A stretch of 50,568 nt of DNA from Nemertoderma westbladi. Taxonomy: Eukaryota > Xenacoelomorpha > Nemertodermatida > Nemertodermatidae. The stretch covers positions 1-50,568 of the forward strand of contig JAUCBJ010000323.1 of NCBI GenBank assembly GCA_032718475.1, in the 5' to 3' direction. The position numbers and the translations under genes are program-made. Below the pieces are notes generated by a model that was given only the letters and a program-made list of their open reading frames with translations, made no database searches and had not been told where the DNA came from. Each line of letters begins with the position of its first letter. Position 1 is the stretch's first letter. Below are positions 29,868-42,769 of this stretch, one piece after another.

Positions 29868-30107
29868 GATTAAGATATCGCGGCACCCACCGATATACTT
29901 AAAAGACAATAATTCTAGAATCAGTGGTTAACGTCCCCAGACATGTTCTGGAATAAACCGGTGCCCATCTTAAATATTAACTATTAATATTTATAAAATC
30001 TGTCAAACAGATACAATAGAGTAACTACTTACAACTCTAGAAAATTAACTCTAGAAAATATATAAATTAAAATCTGTCAAAATTTAGATCCTTTAAAATT
30101 CTAGTCA
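29868..30107 (+). repeat. Left flank Y of the array
   Basis: Begins GATTAAGATATCGCGGCAC. The right side of the array has a diverged copy (from 40899, GATTAAGATATCGTAGCAC) alignable over about 130 bases, sharing CTTAAAAG, CTAGAATCA and ATGTTCTGGAATAAA. Homologous flanks suggest either that the array sits between two copies of a short repeat or that Y is a decayed edge unit. Confidence 0.65.
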
Positions 30108-30147
30108 ACTAGAAAGCTTGTGGCCCTTCGGGCCACAGCTTTCTAGT
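30108..30147 (+). repeat. Terminal hairpin of array unit (first of five)
   Basis: A 40-base inverted repeat: ACTAGAAAGC(T)TGTGGCCC, loop TTC, then the complementary arm ending GCTTTCTAGT. About 18 paired positions with one bulge. Other copies start at 32163, 34305, 36498 and 38707. In units 3-5 the bulge region reads GCCTGTGG; the arms are otherwise constant. A strong hairpin near an end is typical of rolling-circle (Helitron/Helentron) elements. Confidence 0.85.
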
Positions 30148-33100
30148 GCACGTGCAGATGATATATGAATATGTGTGGGAGATTTGTGAACTGCATACGG
30201 AACAGACACCATCATTAAATAAAACACCATCCCCCTAAGAGATAACTGTCAAGTTTCATCTTTAGGCAGATTGTAAATAACAAAATTTCCAGAAAATGAT
30301 CACTTTCAGACCCACCCTCTACCTGCGGACTGGTGAAATGCAGACGGCGCTGCAGTTTGGTAAAGATGGGGTTTATGGTGAAGTAAAATGCCTGCCTTTC
30401 AAGTTTCAGCTTAAACAGATTGTAAATAACAAAATTGGTGTAGATGTTCACATTCAGACATTTCACCCTCTAGCGGTAGACTGAAGAACTGTAGACGACT
30501 CTGGGACTCCGTAAAGATACAGAATATGCTGTAGTAGATTCCTGCCAAGTTACAGCTCAATAGGATTAAAAAGAACCAAATGGGATGAGGTGTTCACTAT
30601 CAGATATTTCGCCCTCTAGCGGCAGATGGGGGGACTGTATACAACTCTGCAACTCCGTAAAGATACAGCCTATGATGTAGTAGATACCTGCCAAGTTTCA
30701 GCTCAAAATGATTAAAAAGAACCAAATGGGATGAGGTTTTCACTATCAGATATATCGCCCTCTAGCGGCTGACTGTGGAACTGTAGACGACTCTACTACT
30801 CTGCAAAGATATAGCCTATGGTATAGTAGATGCATACCAAGTTTCAGTCTAAAAGGATTGTAAATAACAAAGTTGGAGGAGATGTTAACTTTCATACATT
30901 TCGCCCTCTAGCGGCAGACGCGGGTAATGTAGACAACTCTGCACGACTCAGTAAATATATAGCCTATGCTGTAGTAGATGCCTACCAAGTTCAGTCTAAA
31001 TGGATTATAAATAACAACGTTTGAGAAGATGTTAACTTTCAAACATTTCGCCCTCTAGCGGTAGAGTGGGGAATTGTAGACGATTCTGCGACTCAGTAAA
31101 GATACAGTCTATGTTGTAGTAGATGCCTACCAAGTTTCAGTCTAAACGGATTGTAAATAACAAAGTTGGAGAAGATGTTAACTCGCAGACATTTAGCCCT
31201 CTAACGGTAGACTGGGGAACTGTAGACAACTCAGTGACTCCGGAAATATACAGCCTATGCTGCAGTATATAGCTACCAAGTTTCAACTTAAAAGCATTAA
31301 AAACAACCCAATGAGATCAGGTTTTCACTATCGGACAATTTGCCCTCTAGCGGCAGATGGGGGAACTTCAGACGGCTCTGAGTATTACGTTGCAACGAGT
31401 TAGGGCGAGACCTATCTAACGAGCTATAGTAAGCGAGATTTCATCGAGATTAGATGTATAATATTAGATAAAATAATAATACAGTAAGTACAGGCCTACA
31501 GAAATAATTATTTTACTTTTAATATTCATAACAGTAAAACAAAAATGTTATAAACCTCTCCTTCCATGCAGCCAATGATTGAGAAAGCAGAATTACTCTT
31601 GAGCAATTCGCAACAGACAACCCAAACCCACCCCAATCAACACTCCAGCCTGCTTGCTCCTTATCTGTGCCCAGCCAGCTAGCTGCGAGTTCAATAATTA
31701 CCTTAACGTTGCTATGATACAGAAAACAATCCTTCCCTATTCAATAACAATAGGCCAATTCGATCGTGCTTGGCGAATATGACATATTTATACACTATTT
31801 GATTTTTAATCAATAAATAATCATACATATTTATATTAAACACTCGAATAAAATAAAAACTTTGTGAGAATGGGACACGGCGAATCTACCCATGTTAATT
31901 TTATACCAGGTGGGATAAATGTTAGCCCTCCCCGAAACCGAAATAATTCGATGAATTTCGCCCGAAAATCACGAAAATCGCCCTCTAGCGGCAGATGGGC
32001 GAACTTCAGACGGCTCTGAGTATTACGTTGCAACTAGTTAGGGCGAGACCTTTCTAACGAGCTATAGCAAGCGAGATTTCATCGAGATGGGTTCGATTGT
32101 ATAGCCGATGACAAACACACAGACAGACTGACTGACAGACAATCGATATTTATATATATTAGACTAGAAAGCTTGTGGCCCTTCGGGCCACAGCTTTCTA
32201 GTGCACGTCAGATGATATATGAATATGTGTGGGAGATTTGTGAACTGCATACGGAACAGACACCATCATTAAATAAAACACCATCCCCCTAACAGATAAC
32301 TGTCAAGTTTCATCTTTAGGCAGATTGTAAATAACAAAATTTCCAGAAAATGATCACTTTCAGACCCACCCTCTACCTGCGGACTGGTGAAATGCAGACG
32401 GCGCTGCAGTTTGGTAAAGATGGGGTTTATGGTGAAGTAAAATGCCTGCCTTTCAAGTTTCAGCTTAAACAGATTGTAAATAACAAAATTGGTGTAGATG
32501 TTCACATTCAGACATTTCACCCTCTAGCGGTAGACTGAAGAATTGTAGACGACTCTGGGACTCCGTAAAGATACAGAATATGCTGTAGTAGATTCCTGCC
32601 AAGTTACAGCTCAATAGGATTAAAAAGAACCAAATGGGATGAGGTGTTCACTATCAGATATTTCGCCCTCTAGCGGCAGATGGGGGGACTGTATACAACT
32701 CTGCGACTCCGTAAAGGTACAGCCTATGCTGTAGTAGATGCCTACCAAGTTTCTGGGGAAGTGTATAGGACTCTGCAACTCCGTACAGATACAGCCTATG
32801 ATGTAGTAGATACCTGCCAAGTTTCAGCTCAAAATGATTAAAAAGAACCAAATGGGATGAGGTTTTCACTATCAGATATATCGCCCTCTAGCGGCTGACT
32901 GTGGAACTGTAGACGACTCTACTACTCTGCAAAGATATAGCCTATGGTATAGTAGATGCATACCAAGTTTCAGTCTAAAAGAATTGTAAATAACAAAGTT
33001 GGAGGAGATGTTAACTTTCATACATTTCGCCCTCTAGCGGCAGACGCGGGTAATGTAGACAACTCTGCACGACTCAGTAAATATATAGCCTATGCTGTAG

Positions 33101-36100
33101 TAGATGCCTACCAAGTTCAGTCTAAATGGATTATAAATAACAAAGTTTGAGAAGATGTTAACTTTCAAACATTTCGCCCTCTAGCGGTAGAGTGGGGAAT
33201 TGTAGACGATTCTGCGACTCAGTAAAGATACAGCCTATGTTGTAGTAGATGCCTACCAAGTTTCAGTCTAAACGGATTGTAAATAACAAAGTTGGAGAAG
33301 ATGTTAACTCGCAGACATTTAGCCCTCTAACGGTAGACTGGGGAACTGTAGACAACTCAGTGACTCCGGAAATATACAGCCTATGCTGCAGTATATAGCT
33401 ACCAAGTTTCAACTCAAAAGCATTAAAAACAACCCAATGAGATCAGGTTTTCACTATCGGACAATTCGCCCCCTAGCGGCAGATGGGGGAACTTCAGACG
33501 GCTCTGAGTATTACGATGCAACGAGTTAGGGCGAGACCTATCTAACGAGCTATAGTAAGCGAGATTTCATCGAGATTAGATGTATAATATTAGATAAAAT
33601 AATAATACATTAAGTATAGGCCTACAGAAATAATTATTTACTTTTAATATTCATAACAGTAAAACAAAAATGTTATAAACCTCTCCTTCCATGCAGCCAA
33701 TGATTGAGAAAGCAGAATTACTCTGAGCAATTCGCAACAGACAACCCAAACCCACCCCAATCAACACTCCAGCCTGCTTGCTCCTTATCTGTGCCAGCTA
33801 GCTGCGAGTTCAATAATTACCTTAACGTTGCTATGATACAGAAAACAATCCTTCCCAATTCAATAACAATAGGCCAATTCGATCGTGCTTGGCGAATATG
33901 ACATATTTATACACTATTTGATTTTTAATCAATAAATAATCATACATATTTATATTAAACACTCGAATAAAATAAAAACTTTGTGAGAATGGGACACGGC
34001 GAATCTACCCATGTTAATTTTATACCAGGTGGGATAAATGTTAGCCCTCTAAATCATTAATTACCGATAGATGAACCGAAATAATTCGATAAATTTCGCC
34101 CGAAAATGACGAAAATCGCCCTCTAGCGGCAGACGGACGAACTTCAGACGGCTCTGAGTATTATGTTGCAACGAGTTAGGGCGAGACCTTTCTAACGAGC
34201 TATAGCAAGCGAGATTTCATCGAGATGGGTTCGATTGTATAGCCGATGACAAACACACAGACAGACAGACTGACTGACAGACAATCGATATTTATATATA
34301 TTAGACTAGAAAGCCTGTGGCCCTTCGGGCCACAGCTTTCTAGTGCACGTGCAGATGATATATGAATATGTGTGGGAGATTGGAGAACTGCATACGGAAC
34401 AGACACCATCATTAAATAAAACACCACCCCCATAAGAGATAACTGTCAAGTTTCAACTTTAGTCAGATTGTAAATAACAAAATTTCCAGAAAATGATCAC
34501 TTTCAGATCCACCCTCTACCTGCGGACTGGTGAAATGCAGACGGCGCTGCAGTTTGGTAAAGGTGGGGTTTATGGTGAAGTAAAATGCCTGCCTTTCAAG
34601 TTTCAGCTTAAACAGATTGTAAATAACAAAATTGGTGTAGATGTTCACATTCAGACTTCTAGCGGTAGACTGAAGAACTGTAGACGACTCTGGGACTCCG
34701 TAAAGATACAGAATATGCTGCAGTAGATTCCTGCCAAGTTTCAGCTCAAAGGGATTAAAGAGAACCAATTGGGATGAGGTGTTCACTATCAGACAATTCG
34801 CCCTCTAGCGGCAGATAGGGGAACTGTATACAACTCTGCGACTCCGTAAAGGTAGAGCCTATGCTGTAGTAGATGCCTACCAAGTTTCAGTCTAAACCGT
34901 TTGTAAATAACAAAGTTGGAGAAGATGTTAATTTTCAGACATTTCACCCTCTAGCGGTAGACTGGGGAAGTGTATAGGACTCTGCAACTCCGTAAAGATA
35001 GAGCCTAGGATGTAGTAGATACCTGCCAAGTTTCAGCTCAAAAGGATTAAAAAGAACCAAATGGGATGAGGTTTTCACTATCAGACAATTCGCCCTCTTG
35101 CGTCTGACTGTGGAACTGTAGACGACTCTACTACTCCGCAAAGATATAGCCTATGCTATAGTAGATGCCTACCAAGTTTCAGTCTAAAAGGATTGTAAAT
35201 AACAAAGTTGGAGAAGATGTTAACTTTCATACATTTCGCCCTCTAGCGGCAGACGCGGGTACTGTAGACAACTCTGCGCGACTCAGTAAAGATATAGCCT
35301 ATGCTGTAGTAGATGCCTACCAAGTTCAGTCTAAATGGATTATAAATAACAAAGTTGGAGAAGATGTTAACTTGCAGACATTTCGCCCTCTAGCGGTAGA
35401 CTGGGAAATTGTAGACGACTCTGCGACTCAGTAAAGATTCAGCCTATGCTGTAGTAGATGCCTACCAAGTTTCAGTCAAAACGGATTGTAAATAATAAAG
35501 TTGGAGAAGATGTTATCTCTCAGACATTTAGCACTCTAACGGTAGACTGGGGAACTGTAGACCACCCAGTGACTCCGGAAATATACAGCCTATGCTGCAG
35601 TATATAGCTACCAAGTTTCAGCTCAAAAGCATTAAAAACAACCCAATAAGATCAGGTTTTCACTATCGGATAATTCGCCCTCTAGCGGCAGACGGGGGAA
35701 CTTCAGACGGCTCTGAGTATTACGTTGCAACGAGTTAGGGCGAGACCTATCTAACGAGCTATAGTAAGCGAGATTTCATCGAGATTAGATGTATAATATT
35801 AGATAACATAATAATACAGTAAGTATAGGCCTATAGAAATAATTATTTTTACTTTTAATATTCATAACAGTAAAACAAAAATGTTATAAACCTCTCCTTC
35901 CATGCAGCCAATGATTGAGAAAGCAGAATTACTACAACCCAAACCCACCCCAATCAACACTCCAGCCTGCTTGCTCCTTATCTGTGCCCAGCCAGCTAGC
36001 TGCGAGTTCAATAATTACCTTAAGGTTGCTACAGAAAACAATCCTTCCCTATTCAATAACAATAGGCCAATTCGATCGTGCTTGGCGAATATGACATATT

Positions 36101-39100
36101 TATACACTATTTGTTTTTTAATCAATAAATAATCATACATATTTATATTAAACACTCGAATAAAATAAATACTTTGTGAGAATGGGACACGGCGAATCTA
36201 CCCATGTTAATTTTATACCAGGTGGGATAAATGTTAGCCCTCTAAATCATTAATTACCGATAGAAGAACCGAAATAATTCGATAAATTTCGCCCGAAAAT
36301 CACGAAAATCGCCCTCTAGCGGCAGACGGGCGAACTTCAGACGACTCTGAGTATTACGTTGCAACGAGTTAGGGCGAGACCTTTCTAACGAGCTATAGCA
36401 AGCGAGATTTCATCGAGATGGGTTCGATTGTATAGCCGATGACAAACACACAGACAGACTGACTGACTGACAGACAATCGATATTTATATATATTAGACT
36501 AGAAAGCCTGTGGCCCTTCGGGCCACAGCTTTCTAGTGCACGTGCAGATGATATATGAATATGTGTGGGAGATTGGAGAACTGCATACGGAACAGACACC
36601 ATCATTAAATAAAACACCACCCCCATAAGAGATAACTGTCAAGTTTCAACTTTAGTCAGATTGTAAATAACAAAATTTCCAGAAAATGATCACTTTCAGA
36701 TCCACCCTCTACCTGCGGACTGGTGAATGCAGACGGCGCTGCAGTTTGGTAAAGATGGGGTTTATGGTGAAGTAAAATGCCTGCCTTTCAAGTTTCAGCT
36801 TAAACAGATTGTAAATAACAAAATTGGTGTAGATGTTCACATTCAGACTTCTAGCGGTAGAGTGAAGAACTGTAGACGACTCTGGGACTCCGTAAAGATA
36901 CAGAATATGCTGTAGTAGATTCCTGCCAAGTTTCAGCTCAAAGGGATTAAAAAGAACCAATTGGGATGAGGTGTTCACTATCAGACAATTCGCCCTCTAG
37001 CGGCAGATAGGGGAACTGTATACAACTCTGCGACTCCGTAAAGGTAGAGCCTATGCTGTAGTAGATGCCTACCAAGTTTCAGTCTAAACCGTGTGTAAAT
37101 AACAAAGTTGGAGAAGATGTTAACTTTCAGACATTTCACCCTCTAGCGGTAGACTGGGGAAGTGTATAGGACTCTGCAACTCCGTAAAGATAGAGCCTAG
37201 GATGTAGTAGATACCTGCCAAGTTTCAGCTCAAAAGGATTAAAAAGAACCAAATGGGATGAGGTTTTCACTATCAGACAATTCGCCCTCTAGCGGATGAC
37301 TGTGGAACTGTAAACGACTCTACTACTCCGCAAAGATATAGCCTATGCTATAGTATAGGCCTAAGTTTCAGTCTAAAAGGATTGTAAATAACAAAGTTGG
37401 ATGAGATGTTAACTTTCATACATTTCGCCCTCTAGCGGCAGACGCGGGTAATGTAGACAACTCTGCGCGACTCAGTAAAGATATAGCCTATGCTGTAGTA
37501 GATGCCTACCAAGTTCAGTCTAAATGGATTATAAATAACAAAGTTGGAGAAGATGTTAACTTTCAGACATTTCGCCCTCTAGCGGTAGACTGGGGAATTG
37601 TAGACGACTCTGCGACTCAGTAAAGATACAGCCTTTGCTGTAGTAGATGCCTACCAAGTTTCAGTCTAAACGGATTGTAAATAACAAAGTTGGAGAAGAT
37701 GTTAACTCTCAGACATTTAGCCCTCTAACGGTAGACTGGGGAACTGTGGACAACTCAGTGACTCCGGAATTATAAAGCCTATGCTGCTGCTGCAGTATAT
37801 AGCAACCAAGTTTCAGCTCAAAAGCATTAAAAACAACCCAATGAGATCAGGTTTTCAGTATCGGACAATTCGCCCTCTAGCGGCAGACGGGGGAACTTCA
37901 GACGGCTCTGAGTATTACGTTGCAACGAGTTAGGGCGAGACCTATCTAACGAGCTATAGTAAGCGAGATTTCATCGAGATTAGATGTATAATATTAGATA
38001 AAATAATAATACAGTAAGTACATGCGTAGAGAAATAATTATTTTACTTTTAATATTCATAACAGTAAAACAAAAATGTTATAAACCTCTCCTTCCATGCA
38101 GCCAATGATTGAGAAAGCAGAATTACTCTGAGCAATTCGCAATAGACAACCCAAACCCACCCCAATCAACACTCCAGCCTGCTTGCTCCTTATCTGTGCC
38201 CAGCCAGCTAGCTGCGAGTTCAATAATTACCTTAACGTTGCTATGATACAGAAAACAATCCTTCCTTATTCAATACCAATAGGCCAATTCGATCGTGCTT
38301 GGCGAATATGACATATTTATACACTATTTGGTTTTTAATCAATAAATAATCATACATATTTATATTAAACACTCGAATAAAATAAAAACTTTGTGAGAAT
38401 GGGACACGGCGAATCTACTCATGTTAATTTTATACCAGGTGGGATAAATGTTAGCCCTCTAAATAATTAATTACCGATAGAAGAACCGAAATAATTCGAT
38501 AAATTTCGCCCGAAAATCACGAAAATCGCCCTCTAGCGGCAGACGGGTGAACTTCAGACGACTCTGAGTATTACGTTGCAACGAGTTAGAGCGAGACCTT
38601 TCTAACGAGCTATAGCAAGCGAGATTTCATCGAGATGGGTTCGATTGTATAGCTGATGACAAACAGACAGACAGACAGACAGACAATGCATATTTATATA
38701 TATTAGACTAGAAAGCCTGTGGCCCTTCGGGCCACAGCTTTCTAGTGCACGTGCAGATGATATATGAATATGTGTGGGAGATTTGAGAACTGCATACGGA
38801 ATAGACACCATCATTAAATAAAACACCACCCCCATAAGAGATAACTGTCAAGTTTCAACTTTAGTCAGATTGTAAATAACAAAATTTCCAGAAAATGATC
38901 ACTTTCAGATCCACCCTCTACCTGCGGACTGGTGAAATGCAGACGGCGCTGCAGTTTGGTAAAGGTGGGGTTTATGGTGAAGTAAAATGCCTGCCTTTCA
39001 AGTTTCAGCTTAAACAGATTGTAAATAACAAAATTGGTGTAGATGTTCACATTCAGACTTCTAGCGGTAGACTGAAGAACTGTAGACGACTCTGGGACTC

Positions 39101-40900
39101 CGTAAAGATACAGAATATGCTGCAGTAGATTCCTGCCAAGTTTCAGCTCAAAGGGATTAAAGAGAACCAATTGGGATGAGGTGTTCACTATCAGACAATT
39201 CGCCCTCTAGCGGCAGATAGGGGAACTGTATACAACTCTGCGACTCCGTAAAGGTAGAGCCTATGCTGTAGTAGATGCCTACCAAGTTTCAGTCTAAACC
39301 GTTTGTAAATAACAAAGTTGGAGAAGATGTTAATTTTCAGACATTTCACCCTCTAGCGGTAGACTGGGGAAGTGTATAGGACTCTGCAACTCCGTAAAGA
39401 TAGAGCCTAGGATGTAGTAGATACCTGCCAAGTTTCAGCTCAAAAGGATTAAAAAGAACCAAATGGGATGAGGTTTTCACTATCAGACAATTCGCCCTCT
39501 TGCGTCTGACTGTGGAACTGTAGACGACTCTACTACTCCGCAAAGATATAGCCTATGCTATAGTAGATGCCTACCAAGTTTCAGTCTAAAAGGATTGTAA
39601 ATAACAAAGTTGGAGAAGATGTTAACTTTCATACATTTCGCCCTCTAGCGGCAGACGCGGGTACTGTAGACAACTCTGCGCGACTCAGTAAAGATATAGC
39701 CTATGCTGTAGTAGATGCCTACCAAGTTCAGTCTAAATGGATTATAAATAACAAAGTTGGAGAAGATGTTAACTTGCAGACATTTCGCCCTCTAGCGGTA
39801 GACTGGGAAATTGTAGACGACTCTGCGACTCAGTAAAGATTCAGCCTATGCTGTAGTAGATGCCTACCAAGTTTCAGTCAAAACGGATTGTAAATAATAA
39901 AGTTGGAGAAGATGTTATCTCTCAGACATTTAGCACTCTAACGGTAGACTGGGGAACTGTAGACCACCCAGTGACTCCGGAAATATACAGCCTATGCTGC
40001 AGTATATAGCTACCAAGTTTCAGCTCAAAAGCATTAAAAACAACCCAATAAGATCAGGTTTTCACTATCGGATAATTCGCCCTCTAGCGGCAGACGGGGG
40101 AACTTCAGACGGCTCTGAGTATTACGTTGCAACGAGTTAGGGCGAGACCTATCTAACGAGCTATAGTAAGCGAGATTTCATCGAGATTAGATGTATAATA
40201 TTAGATAACATAATAATACAGTAAGTATAGGCCTATAGAAATAATTATTTTTACTTTTAATATTCATAACAGTAAAACAAAAATGTTATAAACCTCTCCT
40301 TCCATGCAGCCAATGATTGAGAAAGCAGAATTACTACAACCCAAACCCACCCCAATCAACACTCCAGCCTGCTTGCTCCTTATCTGTGCCCAGCCAGCTA
40401 GCTGCGAGTTCAATAATTACCTTAAGGTTGCTACAGAAAACAATCCTTCCCTATTCAATAACAATAGGCCAATTCGATCGTGCTTGGCGAATATGACATA
40501 TTTATACACTATTTGTTTTTTAATCAATAAATAATCATACATATTTATATTAAACACTCGAATAAAATAAATACTTTGTGAGAATGGGACACGGCGAATC
40601 TACCCATGTTAATTTTATACCAGGTGGGATAAATGTTAGCCCTCTAAATCATTAATTACCGATAGAAGAACCGAAATAATTCGATAAATTTCGCCCGAAA
40701 ATCACGAAAATCGCCCTCTAGCGGCAGACGGACGAACTTCAGACGACTCTGAGTATTACGTTGCAACGAGTTAGGGCGAGACCTTTCTAACGAGCTATAG
40801 CAAGCGAGATTTCATCGAGATGGGTTCGATTGTATAGCCGATGACAAACACACAGACAGACTGACTGACTGACAGACAATCGATATTTATATATATTAGA
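30108..40900 (+). repeat. Macrosatellite: five units of 2.05-2.2 kb built of 146-base monomers
   Basis: Units start with the same hairpin at 30108, 32163, 34305, 36498 and 38707 (lengths about 2055, 2142, 2193, 2209, 2194). Within each, about seven or eight monomers carry CGCCCTCTAGCGG or a variant. In unit 1 these start at 30464, 30610, 30756, 30902, 31049, 31194 and 31341, a period of 145-147. A non-monomer part of about 600-700 bases follows, holding a duplicated block (GCAACGAGTTAGGGCGAGAC) and a final ACAG/ACTG microsatellite. Units 3 and 5 are almost identical. The layout (terminal hairpin, internal monomers of about 150 bases, short microsatellite) resembles non-autonomous Helentron-like or 'pearl'-type elements of bivalves, here in a head-to-tail row. 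Short ORFs inside are not conserved as proteins. Confidence 0.9.
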
Positions 40901-41045
40901 TTAAGATATCGTAGCACTTGCCGATACTCTTAAAAGGACAAATTTCCTAGAATCAAGGATCCCAGTCCCCCCAGATATGTTCTGGAATAAAATTGTGTCT
41001 ATTTTAATATTAAATAATAAAATTTACGGGAAAAAATTTAAATTC
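40899..41045 (+). repeat. Right flank Y of the array
   Basis: Diverged copy of 29868-30107 (GATTAAGATATCG, CCGATA, ATGTTCTGGAATAAA), directly joined to the truncated end of unit 5 (ATATATTAGA). Confidence 0.6.
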
Positions 41046-41814
41046 ATATCTTTTAATGAATTTGATAAATTGTCATTTTTATACAATTTATAACATTCCC
41101 AAAATTCCATTAATTAATAGATCATGGGAGCGGAGATTCACTCTATTAAGTATATTAGTGTGCGAGAATCTCCAATATAGTCAATAGCCGATAAAATTCA
41201 TAAAATCATGTATAAAGAGGAATATTGACAATTAAAGAATTACTATTAAATAGCATCCCAGATCTGTATGCATGAGAATTACCCTAATTCTACCGCTAGC
41301 TTTCCATAATGTCACCATAGCAACAACCACGCTAGAATTAGAAGTGAGTTAAAAGAACAATAGAAAGCTTGCCCCATTGAATAGCATAAGGAATAAAATA
41401 GCACACTGCTAGTATCCCAGGATACCCAATAATAACGTGGCATTCTGGAAGGCACTGACTAACGGACAAATGGCCCGAATGTGTGCGATTTGTGACAGTT
41501 GTGTGGAATTTGTGCGTTTAATAGGTGAATGTTACTACTAAAGTGTGTTTACAGTAGCGAGTCGCAATTGTGAAAGTAACCCTAACTCTCCAGTAAGAAC
41601 CTGAAGTAAATCTAAGCCTTTGGGACGGACGGTGGAGTGACTCGCGCTGGTTGTTGTGGTCGTTGTGCAGCTACTACGTTGGCGATAGGCACATCGGCGA
41701 AAGTACACCAGCGCTGAGGATCTTGCGCTGTCCGGGGGCCGAGAGGGGTAGGCAGCGACGCCCGCTACCCTAATTATAAACTCATTATGATATTGATAAA
41801 CTCATATAGCAGCT
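41046..41814 (+). other. X non-coding region before the extra gene
   Basis: No gene seen. AT-rich to about 41340, then more GC-rich from 41440 to 41780. A GGGAGCGG word near 41126 repeats the polypurine tract but has no LTR after it. A short inverted repeat (GGAGATTC...GAATCTCC) lies at about 41133-41175. Confidence 0.45.
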
Positions 41815-42769
41815 ATGACTGAGTTGATAGAAGATGATCTTGGTATCAGGGAGTGATATACTCTACCTTTACAAGCGTTTGTCGATAGCTTGATACGCGG
41901 CGATGCTAGTCCAACTACTACGGAGGACGATGGTCATTATATCGAACCGCCAATGTCCCAGGAGCCACTTACGCGTGAATTGGACTATAGAAAATTCACC
42001 GCTCGCTATACGCATCGTAATGGTACGTATATGGACTTCTTAACTACTGGCCATCCTATCGATTTACACGATACGGATGATGTAGACACCGAAAGGGAAA
42101 TGGTTTTATTTAAATATCATACCCAGCGGAGTCGGAACGATAAACCGAGAATCGAATGCGAAAATTCTATTCAAAATCGAATCGAAAGAGAAGACGTTAA
42201 AGAACCGGATAAACGCGGTAACTCCAACGTATATTTGGAATTCTTGAGAGAAACATTGTAAAACCGAATAAATATCACCCACGTTTCCCCTACAAGACGT
42301 GCGTCTTTGGTATTATTGCGATGAATGCCCAAGACCCAACCAACAAATGGAAAGACATAAACATCCGTAGAGACGTTGCTTTAAACATGGTTTTACTCGA
42401 TATATTTACGGGAGTTTTGAGCGAAACTTGTTCGATGTATCACCTACACTCATTCGATTCAAACGATCCTTAAATAAACCTATGATCAGACCTCCTCATT
42501 CCCTAGATAGACTTCAGACTCTTGATCCTAATAGTATCACGGATCATCCCGAACTGTACTCACTGTTCAATGATCTAGTGTTACCCGAACAATTAGTCGG
42601 TGGCACTCCGGTTGTGGGCTTCCTAAATATTCACCCATCTTACCTAGCCGGATTGGGACGTGGACATCTAATATCGTCATTCAACCGTATCATCGGTTAT
42701 ATTGAAATATATCGAGACATGAAAAATATCGAGAGTAAAAATAACGCGAGTAAAAACATCGAGTGTTGA
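41815..42769 (+). pseudogene. X extra 3' gene, N-terminal part (decayed, unknown function)
   Basis: A likely start is the ATG at 41815 (MTELIEDDLGIRE), followed in frame by a TGA at 41854-41856 and then an open frame to 42261. Coding character then moves to the frame starting near 42258 (FPYKTCVFGIIAMNAQDPT) and again to the frame 42428-42769 (MIRPPHSLDRLQTLDPNS). This implies two small indels. The last codons run into the inverted repeat. The protein is not one I recognise: acidic N-terminus, a hydrophobic segment NMVLLDIFTGVL, no zinc motif, no signal peptide. It occupies the same place as the BEL-1 extra gene (after pol, before the 3' LTR). Confidence 0.5.

Noticed and set aside
30296-40534. 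Short ORFs repeated in every array unit (60-107 codons)
   Set aside because: The monomer period of 146 is not a multiple of three and the frames change length between units. No sign of protein conservation.
30108-40900. CRISPR-like array because of regular repeats
   Set aside because: Repeats are 146 bases with homologous 'spacers', in a eukaryotic retroelement. No Cas genes.
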